Below, piece by piece: positions 13,801 to 22,584 of a stretch of DNA of 64,000 nucleotides (position 1 is the stretch's first letter; every line of letters starts with the position of its first letter). The notes below the pieces were generated by a model that searched no databases, was not told the origin of the DNA, and saw only the letters and a list, made by a program, of their open reading frames with translations. This stretch comes from Parasedimentitalea psychrophila (GTDB lineage Bacteria > Pseudomonadota > Alphaproteobacteria > Rhodobacterales > Rhodobacteraceae): assembly GCF_030285785.1 (NCBI RefSeq), contig NZ_CP127247.1:2441501-2505500 (forward strand). Reading direction: 5' to 3'. A program made the position numbers and the translations under genes.

Positions 13801-14862
13801 ATGAAAACGGGCTTCAAGGGCACGTTTGTCATCTCCTGGTCACAAACAGATGTGGACGGTCTTTCGGCCGCCCCTATAGACGCCCTTGACGTGGGGGCGG
13901 CCTGGTCCTGGCATGGCGAAGCTGTGCGCGTAGATGGGCCAACGGAACTGTTGCGGCTGGATATGGCAAAAGGTGAGACAGACCTCCGTCGGCGCGCCGC
14001 ACGATCCGTGCGGCGTCTGGTAGGGGCGGCGGTACAATGCAGAACGGATATTGACGCAGTCGACGTTGATGACCCGTTGAGGGACAGTAGTTTTGTGGTC
14101 ACCAATGGGGTGCAAAGCTACACTGTCACCCTGATTGAGGTGGGGCCGACGCAGCGGCCGCTGCTGATGTTTGTTGATGAACTGCCACCGTGCAATACCG
14201 ATCTATGGGTGGTGCATCACTCGCTGGGCTCCATTGCCGCGCCGGATCAACCCGCCGACGGCGGTGTCATTTGTTTCACCCCCGGCACCCGCATTGCCAC
14301 GCCCGAAGGTCCGCGGCTGGTGGAGCGTCTGCGTGAAGGCGATTGGGTGCAAACCCGCGACAGCGGTGCCCAGGAGATCCTGTGGATCGGTGCCCGCCGG
14401 ATGAGCGGTGCGCGCTTGTTTGTGATGCCCAAGCTGCGGCCGGTGCGAATCAAGGCCGGCGCCTTGGGCATTGATCGCCCCGAGGAAGAGCTGCTGGTCT
14501 CACCCGAGCACCGGATGCTGGTGCGCGGCGCCACGGCGCAGGCGCTGTTCAACACCCCCGAAGTGCTGGTGGCGGCGCGCGACCTGATCAATGGCACCAC
14601 CATCATCACCGATCTGGCAGTGCGCGAGGTCACCTATGTGCATCTGCTGCTCAGCAGCCATCAGGTGCTCTGGGCCAACGGGGTTGAAACCGAAAGCTTC
14701 CACCCCGCCAATGCCGCCTTATCAGCGCTGGATGACAGCGATCGGCTGCGGTTGTTGCAGCTGTTGCCGGGGCTGGACCGGGATCCGCTGTCTTACGGCG
14801 GCTACGCCCGTCGCAACCTCAGCGCCCCAGAGGCCGCCATTCTGGCACATCAAGCCGCATAA
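13801..14862 (+). CDS. Hint-domain protein
   Basis: A 353-residue protein. The N-terminal ~155 residues are of unknown type. From Cys158 onward comes a Hint (hedgehog/intein) domain: CFTPGTRIATPEG, then LREGDWVQTRD, LVSPEHRML around 250 and LLSSHQVLWANG near 290. This Hint_2 type is abundant in roseobacters at the C-terminus of exported RTX-like proteins. There is no classical signal peptide. The catalytic-type cysteine is present, but there is no clear C-extein junction, so self-splicing is unlikely; self-cleavage is possible. The gene stands alone. Confidence 0.85.
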   Translation: MKTGFKGTFVISWSQTDVDGLSAAPIDALDVGAAWSWHGEAVRVDGPTELLRLDMAKGETDLRRRAARSVRRLVGAAVQCRTDIDAVDVDDPLRDSSFVVTNGVQSYTVTLIEVGPTQRPLLMFVDELPPCNTDLWVVHHSLGSIAAPDQPADGGVICFTPGTRIATPEGPRLVERLREGDWVQTRDSGAQEILWIGARRMSGARLFVMPKLRPVRIKAGALGIDRPEEELLVSPEHRMLVRGATAQALFNTPEVLVAARDLINGTTIITDLAVREVTYVHLLLSSHQVLWANGVETESFHPANAALSALDDSDRLRLLQLLPGLDRDPLSYGGYARRNLSAPEAAILAHQAA

Positions 14863-14907
14863 TCGCGGCAATTCCTGCCGCCGGTTGAATTAGGCCGGGG
14901 CGCGCTG

Positions 14908-14935
14908 TTGACTCTGCGCCCCATCCCCATATAAG
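14908..14935 (+). promoter_or_regulatory. Promoter of rpsD
   Basis: TTGACT (14908-14913) and TATAAG (14930-14935) with 16-nt spacing. This implies a leader of about 205 nt before rpsD. Within it are a stable hairpin CCCCGCAAGGGG (14959-14970) and an inverted repeat GCATACGCGATTGC-like segment near 15070-15083. Such a leader could bind S4 for autoregulation, but no known leader class was recognised. Confidence 0.55.
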
Positions 14936-15146
14936 CGCCGCTCTATTGGTGTTGGTGGACCCCGCAAGGGGAACCCTGTCATGTTCGGGATCGGATTGAT
15001 TTTGGGCAAGAGGACAACGCCCTTCAATGTCGCAGCCCTTTGGGCCGCCCTTGCTCGACGGTAAGATCGCATACGCGATTGCAGCCCGAAAAGTGGGGAC
15101 CGGTTTTCGGATTAAGCTGCGATGCCACTAAAGAAGGAGAACAGCC

Positions 15147-15767
15147 GTGACTAAGCGTACAGCTGCCAAATACAAAATTGACCGTCGCATGGGCGAAAAC
15201 ATCTGGGGCCGTCCAAAGTCGCCAGTCAATCGCCGTGAATATGGCCCCGGCCAGCACGGTCAGCGCCGTAAGGGCAAGATTTCCGACTTCGGTATCCAGC
15301 TGCGCGCCAAGCAGAAGCTCAAGGGCTACTACGGCGACCTGACCGAAAAGCAGTTCCGCCGCATCTACGGCGAAGCCGAGCGTGTTAAGGGCGATACCGG
15401 TGAAAATCTGATTGGTCTGCTGGAGCGCCGCCTGGACGCTGTTGTTTACCGCGCCAAGTTTGTGGCCACCGTGTTTGCAGCCCGTCAGTTCGTCAACCAC
15501 GGCCACGTGCTGGTGAACGGCAAGCGCGTCAACATCCCTTCGTACCGTGTCAAAGAAGGCGACGTGATCGAAGTGCGCGAGAAGTCCAAGCAAATGGCCG
15601 CTCTGCTGGAGGCAACTCAGCTGCCCGAGCGTGACGTTCCGGACTATCTCGACACGGATCACTCCAAATTCACTGCCACCTTCGTGCGCACACCTGGTCT
15701 GGGCGATGTGCCGTACCCGGTTGTTATGGAGCCAAACTTGGTGGTGGAATTCTACGCCAAAAACTAA
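15147..15767 (+). CDS. rpsD: 30S ribosomal protein S4
   Basis: A 206-residue primary 16S rRNA-binding protein, full length. The typical N-terminal segment is present ([17 protein letters not shown]), with the S4 RNA-binding fold around [14 protein letters not shown] and [20 protein letters not shown] (about 92-130). It starts with GTG behind AAGGAG. Unlike the alpha-operon location in enteric bacteria, it stands alone with its own promoter and an intrinsic terminator. Confidence 0.98.
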   Translation: MTKRTAAKYKIDRRMGENIWGRPKSPVNRREYGPGQHGQRRKGKISDFGIQLRAKQKLKGYYGDLTEKQFRRIYGEAERVKGDTGENLIGLLERRLDAVVYRAKFVATVFAARQFVNHGHVLVNGKRVNIPSYRVKEGDVIEVREKSKQMAALLEATQLPERDVPDYLDTDHSKFTATFVRTPGLGDVPYPVVMEPNLVVEFYAKN

Positions 15768-15793
15768 GTCTGACCATCGTCAGAGTTCAGATC

Positions 15794-15823
15794 AAAGGGC
15801 TGCCTATGGGCGGCCCTTTTTTT
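15794..15823 (+). terminator. Intrinsic terminator of rpsD
   Basis: Stem GGGCTGCC / GGCGGCCC with a TATG loop followed by seven T residues. Confidence 0.9.
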
Positions 15824-15976
15824 GTCCGGGTGGCGGGTTTATTTTTTGGCGAAAGGGCTGCAATGCGCCCCATTAAGGCCATTTGACCACAAATTGATTT
15901 GTCTTTTTGCTGCCGGGGTCGGTACTCTGCTCATGACCAGAGGCAAAAACAGTCTCGATCTATTTGGGAGTGTGAT

Positions 15977-16549
15977 GTGAAGACGATTATCACCGCTGCA
16001 ATTGCAGCTGTTGCCATGCTGGCAGGGAGCATGCTGGCGGCGGCGCCGCTGACCCTGACGCCGGCCAGCCCGCAGCCAAGCGGATTGCAGCCGGGGCTGA
16101 ATGTGCGTTACGCCTATCCCAGCGACATCAAGAGCCTGGCCCAGGCGCGAAACGCATTGAAGCACCGCTCCGAAGCGGGCCCGCCTCTGACCGGGCTGGA
16201 TTACAGCACCACAAGCATCGGCGAAAAGGCCCTGACCTCAAAGCGCTCGGAAACTGTCGCGGCGGATATCAGCGGCTATGTCCGGTTTGATGCGCCCGGG
16301 GTCTATACAATTGATTTCCTGACAAACGACGGTCTTGAGGCAATGGTTGGCGGTCAGCTGGTGGGAAAATTCGATGGTAGACAAACCTGCGAAGAAACCA
16401 TTGCGGTTGATGTCGAGGTGCCCAGGGCAGGCTGGTACCCGGTGAAAATCCTTTACTTTCAACGTAAGAAAACCGCCTGCCTGCATATGCGCCGTGGCGC
16501 GGCAGGCCAGCGCGTGACCTGGATCTCAAACGCGGCATTTGGCCGTTAG
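15977..16549 (+). CDS. Exported protein with a PA14-like region
   Basis: A 190-residue protein from GTG 15977. It has a signal peptide (about 1-24, ending SMLAAA). The mature part contains a PA14-like beta region: ISGYVRFDAPGVYTIDFL, TNDGLEAMVGGQLVGKFD, then VPRAGWYPVKILYFQ. In larger proteins PA14 modules bind carbohydrate. One cysteine pair (TCEET, TACLHM) may form a disulphide. It is likely periplasmic or surface-associated. A longer frame upstream to 15899 lacks a ribosome-binding site and would bury the signal peptide. Confidence 0.75.
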   Translation: MKTIITAAIAAVAMLAGSMLAAAPLTLTPASPQPSGLQPGLNVRYAYPSDIKSLAQARNALKHRSEAGPPLTGLDYSTTSIGEKALTSKRSETVAADISGYVRFDAPGVYTIDFLTNDGLEAMVGGQLVGKFDGRQTCEETIAVDVEVPRAGWYPVKILYFQRKKTACLHMRRGAAGQRVTWISNAAFGR

Positions 16550-16573
16550 GCTCCGGCCCCTGTTGGTCCGCCT

Positions 16574-16617
16574 TTCATCTGGCTGAAAATATCCCGGGGG
16601 TTTGGGGGCTGGCCCCC
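16574..16617. repeat. Dispersed intergenic repeat, copy 1
   Basis: A 44-nt element, TTCATCTGGC then AAAATATCCCGGGGGTTT and a GGGGGCTGGCCCCC hairpin. It is nearly identical to 43450-43493. Here it lies between convergent genes, where the hairpin could terminate transcription. Downstream is a short tandem of CCCGGCGTTTTC-type units (16616-16650). Confidence 0.75.
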
Positions 16618-16661
16618 GGCGTTTTCCCCGGCGTTTTCCCTGGCGTTTTCCGCTGCCGCTT

Positions 16662-17123
16662 CTACAGCGGCAACGGGCGCCCCTCGGCAATGGCCTCCAT
16701 CGCAAAATACGAGGTGACGCTGTCCAGCTCGACCCCCTCGATCAGCCGCTGATAGACCCGGTCATAGCTGGTCATATCCTCGGTCACCACTTTCAGCTGA
16801 TAGTCATAATCGCCGCCGATGCGATGAAAATCCACCACCTCGGGGATGGCCAGCACATGGCGGCGAAACTGCTGCAACCATTCGGTTGAGTGATGCCGGG
16901 TGCGCAGCATCACAAAGACCACCAGATCCAGCCCCAATTGCTTGCGGTCAACGCGGGCGGTTGATCCCATCAGCAAGCGGCGCTCGTTCAGCCCCTTTAG
17001 TCTGCGCCAGCAGGCGTTCTGCGACAGCCCGACGGTCTCGGCCAGATCCCGCTGAGACATGCCACCGTCCTGTTGCAGGGCGCGCAGGATGGCACGGTCA
17101 ATTTGATCTACATTTTTGCTCAT
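16662..17123 (-). CDS. Lrp/AsnC-family transcriptional regulator
   Basis: A 153-residue protein. The N-terminal helix-turn-helix is DGGMSQRDLAETVGLSQNAC (about 19-38) followed by RRLKGLNERR. The C-terminal RAM/AsnC domain (about 65-140) contains VVDFHRIGGDYDYQLKV, the ligand-sensing strand pattern. Such regulators form dimers to octamers and respond to amino acids. It is divergently transcribed from a class-V aminotransferase gene 102 nt away, the usual arrangement for a regulator and its target. Confidence 0.93.
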   Translation of the reverse strand: MSKNVDQIDRAILRALQQDGGMSQRDLAETVGLSQNACWRRLKGLNERRLLMGSTARVDRKQLGLDLVVFVMLRTRHHSTEWLQQFRRHVLAIPEVVDFHRIGGDYDYQLKVVTEDMTSYDRVYQRLIEGVELDSVTSYFAMEAIAEGRPLPL

Positions 17124-17150
17124 ATACGATCATACGACACAAGTTTAGCC

Positions 17151-17166
17151 AATTCCACAGGGAATT
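17151..17166. promoter_or_regulatory. Palindrome between the regulator and the aminotransferase gene
   Basis: AATTCCACAGGGAATT, a 6-bp perfect inverted repeat with a 4-nt centre, in the 102-nt divergent spacer. It is a candidate operator for the Lrp-type regulator. A partial direct repeat ATACGATCATACGA lies next to the regulator start. Confidence 0.4.
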
Positions 17167-17225
17167 CAGTGAGGTTTTCGCGGTGATTTTCGTTCATTCT
17201 GTCAGGTAACGGACAGGAGCGCCCA

Positions 17226-18650
17226 ATGACCCTCGCAGATTTCAAAACATCGATCCAGATCGCCGCCGGTGACGGCAGCCTGCAGGCGGGGGTGATTGGC
17301 GACGGGGTGATGATACCGGGGCTGAACGGCGATGTGCCGCTGGTCTATGCCGATTACGTCGCCTCGGGCCGGGCGCTGCGCCAGGTGGAGGATTTCATCA
17401 GCTCTCAGGTGCTGCCCTTCTATGCCAATTCACACACCGAAGCCTCTTATTGTGGGTCATATGTCACCCGGATGCGCCGCCAGGCCCGGGCTGAGATCGC
17501 CCGGCTCACCGGCGCGATGCAGGCGGATACGGTGATTTTTGCCGGCTCAGGGGCCACTGCCGGGCTGAACCGTCTGGTCAGTCTTCTGGGGGTCGCAGAG
17601 GCACAAGATCCGGTGGTTTTTATCGGACCCTATGAGCACCATTCGAACATCCTGCCCTGGCGCGAAAGCAAGGCCAGGGTGGTGGAAATCCCCGAAGCCG
17701 CTGAGGGTGGCGTGGACATGGAGGCCTTGCACCGGGCCCTCGCTGACCACGCGGATAGCGACTTGAAGATCGGCAGCTTCTCAGCTGCGTCCAATGTCAC
17801 CGGAATTTTGACCGACCCGGATCCGATCAGCCGCCTGTTGCACGCCCATGGCGCCCTGGCGATCTGGGACTATGCCGGCGGGGCACCCTATCTGCCCATC
17901 GACATGGGCGGCAATGGCGCCGCCCGCAAGGATGCGGTGGTGGTCTCGCCGCATAAATTCCCCGGCGGTCCCGGTGCCTCGGGAGTGCTGATCGTCAACA
18001 GTCAGGTGGTGCGCCGTCGCTGCCCGTCCTGGCCCGGCGGCGGCACCGTCAGCTTTGTGTCGCCCTGGTCGCATGACTACAGCGAGGATCTGGCCGCCCG
18101 CGAAGAGGCCGGCACCCCCAATGTGATCGGCGATATCCGCGCTGCCCTGGTGTTTCTGGTCAAAGAGGCGGTTGGCCAGGCCGAGATCGAGGCAAAAGAG
18201 GCACACTTCACCGCCATGGCACGGGCGGGCTGGGATGATAATCCCCATCTCAACCTGCTGGGCAGTGCCAGTGCCGAGCGGCTGCCGATCTTTTCCTTTC
18301 TGGTCACTGGTGCCTCGGGGGCGCCGGTGCATCAGCAATTGTTCACCCGCATGCTCAGCGACATCTACGGCATTCAGGCCCGTGGCGGCTGTGCCTGCGC
18401 CGGACCCTATGCGCATCGCCTGCTGGGCATCGACCATGCGGCCTCGGAGGCGCTGTTTGCTGATCTGAAGGCCGGCAAAGAGATGCGCAAGCCGGGCTGG
18501 GTGCGGTTGAATTTCTCGTACCTGATGAGCGATGACACCGCGCGCTACATAATCGACAGCGTCAACGAGCTGGCCCGGAATGCTGAGGAGATGGCCCAGC
18601 AATACTCGGTGGATCAAAGCACCGCCCGGTTCAAAGCGCTGGTTGCCTGA
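17226..18650 (+). CDS. Class-V aminotransferase (cysteine desulfurase-like)
   Basis: A 474-residue PLP enzyme. The PLP lysine is K244 in SPHKFPGG. HH at 138-139 and D215 (WDYAG) fit the cofactor-binding histidine and aspartate. A cysteine-containing loop (ARGGCACAGPY, about 394-404) sits where cysteine desulfurases carry their catalytic cysteine. Substrate specificity cannot be fixed: cysteine desulfurase-like or another class-V activity. The divergent Lrp-type regulator suggests control by an amino acid. No iron-sulphur assembly genes are nearby, which argues against a housekeeping Isc/Suf role. Confidence 0.85.
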   Translation: MTLADFKTSIQIAAGDGSLQAGVIGDGVMIPGLNGDVPLVYADYVASGRALRQVEDFISSQVLPFYANSHTEASYCGSYVTRMRRQARAEIARLTGAMQADTVIFAGSGATAGLNRLVSLLGVAEAQDPVVFIGPYEHHSNILPWRESKARVVEIPEAAEGGVDMEALHRALADHADSDLKIGSFSAASNVTGILTDPDPISRLLHAHGALAIWDYAGGAPYLPIDMGGNGAARKDAVVVSPHKFPGGPGASGVLIVNSQVVRRRCPSWPGGGTVSFVSPWSHDYSEDLAAREEAGTPNVIGDIRAALVFLVKEAVGQAEIEAKEAHFTAMARAGWDDNPHLNLLGSASAERLPIFSFLVTGASGAPVHQQLFTRMLSDIYGIQARGGCACAGPYAHRLLGIDHAASEALFADLKAGKEMRKPGWVRLNFSYLMSDDTARYIIDSVNELARNAEEMAQQYSVDQSTARFKALVA

Positions 18651-18698
18651 GCCACATAACTTGATTGCAAAATAACAGCGGGGGCAGTTGGCCGGGGT

Positions 18699-18710
18699 CA
18701 GACATGTCTG
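18699..18710. repeat. 12-bp perfect palindrome
   Basis: CAGACATGTCTG in the 157-nt spacer upstream of the large alanine-rich gene. It could be an operator half; there is no other support. Confidence 0.3.
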
Positions 18711-18807
18711 TAGTTGATTAAGCGAATTGGAATCCTAACCTTGCTCGGGCAGGGGGGCCAACCTACATTGATACCCAGTTGATTTTAATTGGTTGGAGCT
18801 TTGTCCT

Positions 18808-20451
18808 ATGGCGCTCAAATTATCCGCTGCAGTTGGCGATAAGAAACGCATTACCAAACCCGATCCCAAGACGGACAAGGGCAAATTTGCCAATGTCAAA
18901 AACCTGCCCGCTGATGTGGAACTGGTGCGGCTGATGCTCAGGGCGAACGGCTATACGATCGAAGTCCACGCCAAATGTGATGCCGGGCTGATCGCCATGA
19001 TCCGCGATTTCCAGAAAAAGAAGCTTGGGTTTAAGAAACCTGATGGCATTGTTGATCCGGGCGGGCGCACATGGGGCGCTGGACTGGCGAAGCTGGCGGC
19101 GCAGGTGTCAGCAGATGCCAAGATCGAGGTCTATCAGGTCACCGAGGGTGGCAAGACCAAATTTGTGTCCAAGGCTGAATATGAGGCCGGGGAAAAGGCC
19201 CTGAAGCACGAGATGCTGTCGAAGGCCAATATGATGTATAATCAGGCTGAGGCCTGGACCGAATTCTGCACCGATGTAGAACAGACCCGCCAATCCTCGG
19301 ACGGGTTTATGATGGCCTTGGCTGAATTTACGGTCAGCATGGTCAATGACAAAACCGACCCGCCCTGGAATAAAATCCTAGAGGCGCGCAGCCAGGCCTC
19401 GATCCTGAGATCCACCATTGACCGGGCCAAGCCGGACTGGGTCAAGGTTCTCAAACAGGACAAAAAGGCGACCAAGGCCTATATGGCTGGCGGCAAGGCC
19501 TTCCACAAATTCATCGACGAACGGATCAGCACTGCCAGCAAGATTGTGGGTGGTCTCGAAATTGTCCGCGACACCGCGTTCACCGTGGTCGAGGCCTATG
19601 TGACCGCTAAGCTGATTGTCACCAAAGGCATGTCACCTGCCAAGGCCAATGCCATAGCCGCCGCCAGCACCGAGGCGTTGAAATCCGGGGCTGGGCAATT
19701 TGGCGAATATGCCGCTGGCAATAAGGTCACTTGGGACAGCGCCGCCAAGAAGGTCTTTATCGACAGTTTCATTGCCGGTCTGGCCGGGGCTGCAGGCGGC
19801 AAGCTGGGGGCGGCGCTCAGCAAGGGGCTGGCCGGAAAACTGGCCGCCAAGGTGCTGCCCAAACTGTCAGGCAAAATCTCTCAAAAGGTGGGCACGGCGT
19901 TTTTTACCCGCTTTTTGACCTCCAAGGCGGGCGAGGCGATGGTGGTCACAGCGTTGAAAGAGACCATCGGATTGTTCAAACCCGCCATCGAAAAGGGCCG
20001 TCCGCCAAATTCGAAAGAGATCAAAGAGGCCGTCGCCAAAACCCTGTCGGCTGGCATTTTGACCCATGCCTCGTTCAAGGCGCTTGAGAGTTTCACCACG
20101 CATCTGCCGGCGGCAACAGAAACGTTTCTTGCAAAAACCCTGTCTCCCAAGGTGATGGCGGGCATGCGCAAGGATCTGGTGAAATTATATGACGAAGACA
20201 CGGTGAACCGGCTGATCGCCAAACATGGTGACGAAATGTATATGAAGGTTGCCGATATGCTGGGCGGCAAAATTGTCGATAAGGCAGCGGTTGAGGCGAT
20301 CAATGGCTCGGACGGCTCGCAATCCGCCAAAGTGATGCAGAAACTGGCCAATGAATCGATGCGCAAGGATGCAGATCTGCGCAAGAGAATCGAGGCCATC
20401 ATCAAATCCGAGGCCAAGCGCCGGGTCAAAAAGCTGCAACCGGCGCGCTAA
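18808..20451 (+). CDS. Large helical protein with a peptidoglycan-binding-like N-terminus
   Basis: A 547-residue protein of unknown function. The N-terminal ~100 residues resemble a PG_binding_1 module (LVRLMLRANGY, CDAGLIAMIRDFQKK, PDGIVDPGGRTW). A charged helical middle (about 120-240) follows. Residues about 255-370 are strongly alanine/glycine-rich with amphipathic or membrane-like helices (SFIAGLAGAAGGKLGAAL, GLAGKLAAKVLPKLSG). The C-terminus is basic and helical. There is no signal peptide. The design (wall-binding module plus glycine-zipper-like helices) suggests a pore-forming toxin or injected effector, which is inference. No immunity gene or secretion cluster is adjacent. The ATG has GGAG 10 nt upstream. 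Confidence 0.6.
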   Translation: MALKLSAAVGDKKRITKPDPKTDKGKFANVKNLPADVELVRLMLRANGYTIEVHAKCDAGLIAMIRDFQKKKLGFKKPDGIVDPGGRTWGAGLAKLAAQVSADAKIEVYQVTEGGKTKFVSKAEYEAGEKALKHEMLSKANMMYNQAEAWTEFCTDVEQTRQSSDGFMMALAEFTVSMVNDKTDPPWNKILEARSQASILRSTIDRAKPDWVKVLKQDKKATKAYMAGGKAFHKFIDERISTASKIVGGLEIVRDTAFTVVEAYVTAKLIVTKGMSPAKANAIAAASTEALKSGAGQFGEYAAGNKVTWDSAAKKVFIDSFIAGLAGAAGGKLGAALSKGLAGKLAAKVLPKLSGKISQKVGTAFFTRFLTSKAGEAMVVTALKETIGLFKPAIEKGRPPNSKEIKEAVAKTLSAGILTHASFKALESFTTHLPAATETFLAKTLSPKVMAGMRKDLVKLYDEDTVNRLIAKHGDEMYMKVADMLGGKIVDKAAVEAINGSDGSQSAKVMQKLANESMRKDADLRKRIEAIIKSEAKRRVKKLQPAR

Positions 20452-20539
20452 ACCCGGCGTTTTCAGGATCGTCATGATCTTGCCGCTTCCCCAATATGGC
20501 GCAGGCGGCTATTAGGGTCTCCGACAAGGAGCCCGAGAC

Positions 20540-21625
20540 ATGAACAAGATCACACCGCAGCCCGGTATTATGGACATCGCTATCTACCAGAGCGGCGCTG
20601 CTCATGTGGCCGGCGTCAGCAATGTGGTAAAGCTGTCGTCGAACGAAAACCCGCTGGGCCCCAGCCCGCGGGCGATTGAGGCGATGCAGGCCGCAGCGGC
20701 GCAGGTGCACCGCTATCCCAGCTCGGATCATGCCAGCTTGCGCCGCGCGATTGGCGAGGTTCACGGGCTAGATCCCGAGCAGATCATCTGCGGTGCCGGC
20801 AGCGACGAGATTATTGCCTTTTTGTGCCAGTGTTATGCGGGGCCGGGGGACGAGGTTCTCTATACCGAACACGGGTTCTCGATGTACCGCATCAGCGCAC
20901 TGGCCGCCGGGGCAACCCCGGTTGAGGTCCGCGAGCGCGAGCGGGTGACGGATGTGGACGCGCTGCTGGGCGGCTGCACCGGGCGCACCAGGTTGGTGTT
21001 CATTGCCAATCCGAACAATCCCACCGGCACCATGATTTCCGAGGCTGAGGTGGCCCGGCTGGCCGACGGTCTGCCCAAAGGCGCCTTGCTGGTGCTGGAC
21101 GGCGCCTATGCGGAATATGTCGAAGGCTTTGACGCGGGTGCTGCACTGGTCGAGGCCCGCTCCAATATTGTTATGACCCGCACCTTTTCCAAGCTTTACG
21201 GGCTGGGTGGTGCGCGGATCGGCTGGGGCTATGGCCCTGCGGCCATCATTGACGTGCTGAACCGGGTGCGCGGACCGTTCAATGTATCGTCCACCGCACT
21301 GGCCGCCGCCGAGGCCTCGATCCGGGATCTGGACTATGTCGCCAGCTGCCGGGCCGAGAACAGCAAATGGCGCAGCTGGCTGGCCGCGGCGCTGGCTGAG
21401 GTCGGCGTCAGCTCGGACATCTCCTGCACCAATTTCATCCTGGCCCGCTTTGCCAGCCAGGCCGAGGCCGAAGCCTGTGATCTGTATTTGCAAAAACAAG
21501 GCCTGATCGTGCGCCGGGTGGCAGGCTATAACCTGCCCGAAGCCCTGCGCATCACGATCGGCGACGAGACCTCCTGCCGCCGCTTGGCGCAGGCGGTGAA
21601 AGAATTCAAGAATGGTGCCATATGA
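20540..21625 (+). CDS. hisC: Histidinol-phosphate aminotransferase
   Basis: A 361-residue fold-type I PLP enzyme. PLP lysine K218 lies in [16 protein letters not shown]. The [11 protein letters not shown] motif (33-43) and ANPNNPTGT (156-164) fit HisC. It converts imidazole-acetol phosphate plus glutamate to histidinol phosphate. In many alphaproteobacteria this enzyme, next to tyrA, also transaminates aromatic precursors. Here it overlaps the prephenate dehydrogenase gene by 4 nt (ATGA), supporting a role in tyrosine/phenylalanine synthesis too. AAGGAG precedes the start. Confidence 0.92.
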   Translation: MNKITPQPGIMDIAIYQSGAAHVAGVSNVVKLSSNENPLGPSPRAIEAMQAAAAQVHRYPSSDHASLRRAIGEVHGLDPEQIICGAGSDEIIAFLCQCYAGPGDEVLYTEHGFSMYRISALAAGATPVEVRERERVTDVDALLGGCTGRTRLVFIANPNNPTGTMISEAEVARLADGLPKGALLVLDGAYAEYVEGFDAGAALVEARSNIVMTRTFSKLYGLGGARIGWGYGPAAIIDVLNRVRGPFNVSSTALAAAEASIRDLDYVASCRAENSKWRSWLAAALAEVGVSSDISCTNFILARFASQAEAEACDLYLQKQGLIVRRVAGYNLPEALRITIGDETSCRRLAQAVKEFKNGAI

Positions 21626-22584
21626 ACCAGCCAGTACCAATATATGACCGCATTGCCCTGATCGGGCTGGGGCTGATTGCCTCGTCGATGTTCTGGGCGA
21701 TCAAACGCTCGGGGCTGGCGGGCGAGGTGACCGGTTATGCCCGATCACCCGAAACCCGCGATAAAGCCCGCGAAATCGGCTTGTGTGACCGGGTCTGTGA
21801 CAGTGCCGCCGCCGCGGTCGAGGACGCCGATCTGGTGGTGCTCTGTGTGCCGGTTGGGGCGATGGGCCCGGTGATGCAGGACATTGCCCCGGCGTTGAAG
21901 CCGGGGGCAACGGTCTCTGATGTGGGCTCGGTTAAACGCCATGTGATCGAGGCGGTGCTGCCGCATATCCCTGAGGGCGTGCATTTTGTACCGGCGCACC
22001 CATTGGCGGGGACCGAACATTCCGGCCCTGAATCCGGTTTTGCCGAGCTGTATGACAACCGCTGGTGCCTGCTGGTGCCGGTGGAAGGTTCAGACCCAGA
22101 CGCCGTCGCCAAACTGCGGGCACTATGGGAGGGCATGGGAGCCAATGTGGACGAGATGGACGCCGATCACCACGATCTGGTGCTGGCCGTCACCAGCCAC
22201 ACGCCGCACCTGATTGCCTATACGATGGTTGGCGTTGCTGACGACCTGCGCCGGGTCACCGATAGCGAAGTGATCAAATACTCGGCGGCCGGTTTTCGCG
22301 ACTTCACCCGCATTGCGGCGTCGGACCCAACCATGTGGCGCGATGTCTTTCTGAGCAACAAAGAGGCCACGCTGGAGATCCTCGGGCGTTTCACCGAAGA
22401 GCTGTTTGCGCTGCAACGCGCCATCCGCACCGGCGACGGAGATCACCTGCACGATTATTTCACTCATACCCGCGCTATCCGCCGTGGTATCATCGAGGCA
22501 GGGCAGGACACCGACGCGCCTGATTTTGGCCGTGGGCAAGCGGTATCAAAGACGGACGGGCCAGAAACCGGGCAAGAAAAATGA
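21622..22584 (+). CDS. tyrA: Prephenate/arogenate dehydrogenase
   Basis: A 320-residue monofunctional dehydrogenase for tyrosine synthesis. The N-terminal dinucleotide-binding motif is GLGLIASS (15-22). The last glycine of GxGxxG is alanine (A20), a form often linked with NADP(H) preference. The conserved [11 protein letters not shown] (132-142) binds substrate, and SHTPHLIAY (about 192-200) is the catalytic-domain signature. No chorismate mutase domain is present. It is translationally coupled to hisC upstream and to the extensin-family gene downstream, both by 4-nt overlaps. The long polar tail (after about 295) is not conserved. Confidence 0.92.
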   Translation: MNQPVPIYDRIALIGLGLIASSMFWAIKRSGLAGEVTGYARSPETRDKAREIGLCDRVCDSAAAAVEDADLVVLCVPVGAMGPVMQDIAPALKPGATVSDVGSVKRHVIEAVLPHIPEGVHFVPAHPLAGTEHSGPESGFAELYDNRWCLLVPVEGSDPDAVAKLRALWEGMGANVDEMDADHHDLVLAVTSHTPHLIAYTMVGVADDLRRVTDSEVIKYSAAGFRDFTRIAASDPTMWRDVFLSNKEATLEILGRFTEELFALQRAIRTGDGDHLHDYFTHTRAIRRGIIEAGQDTDAPDFGRGQAVSKTDGPETGQEK

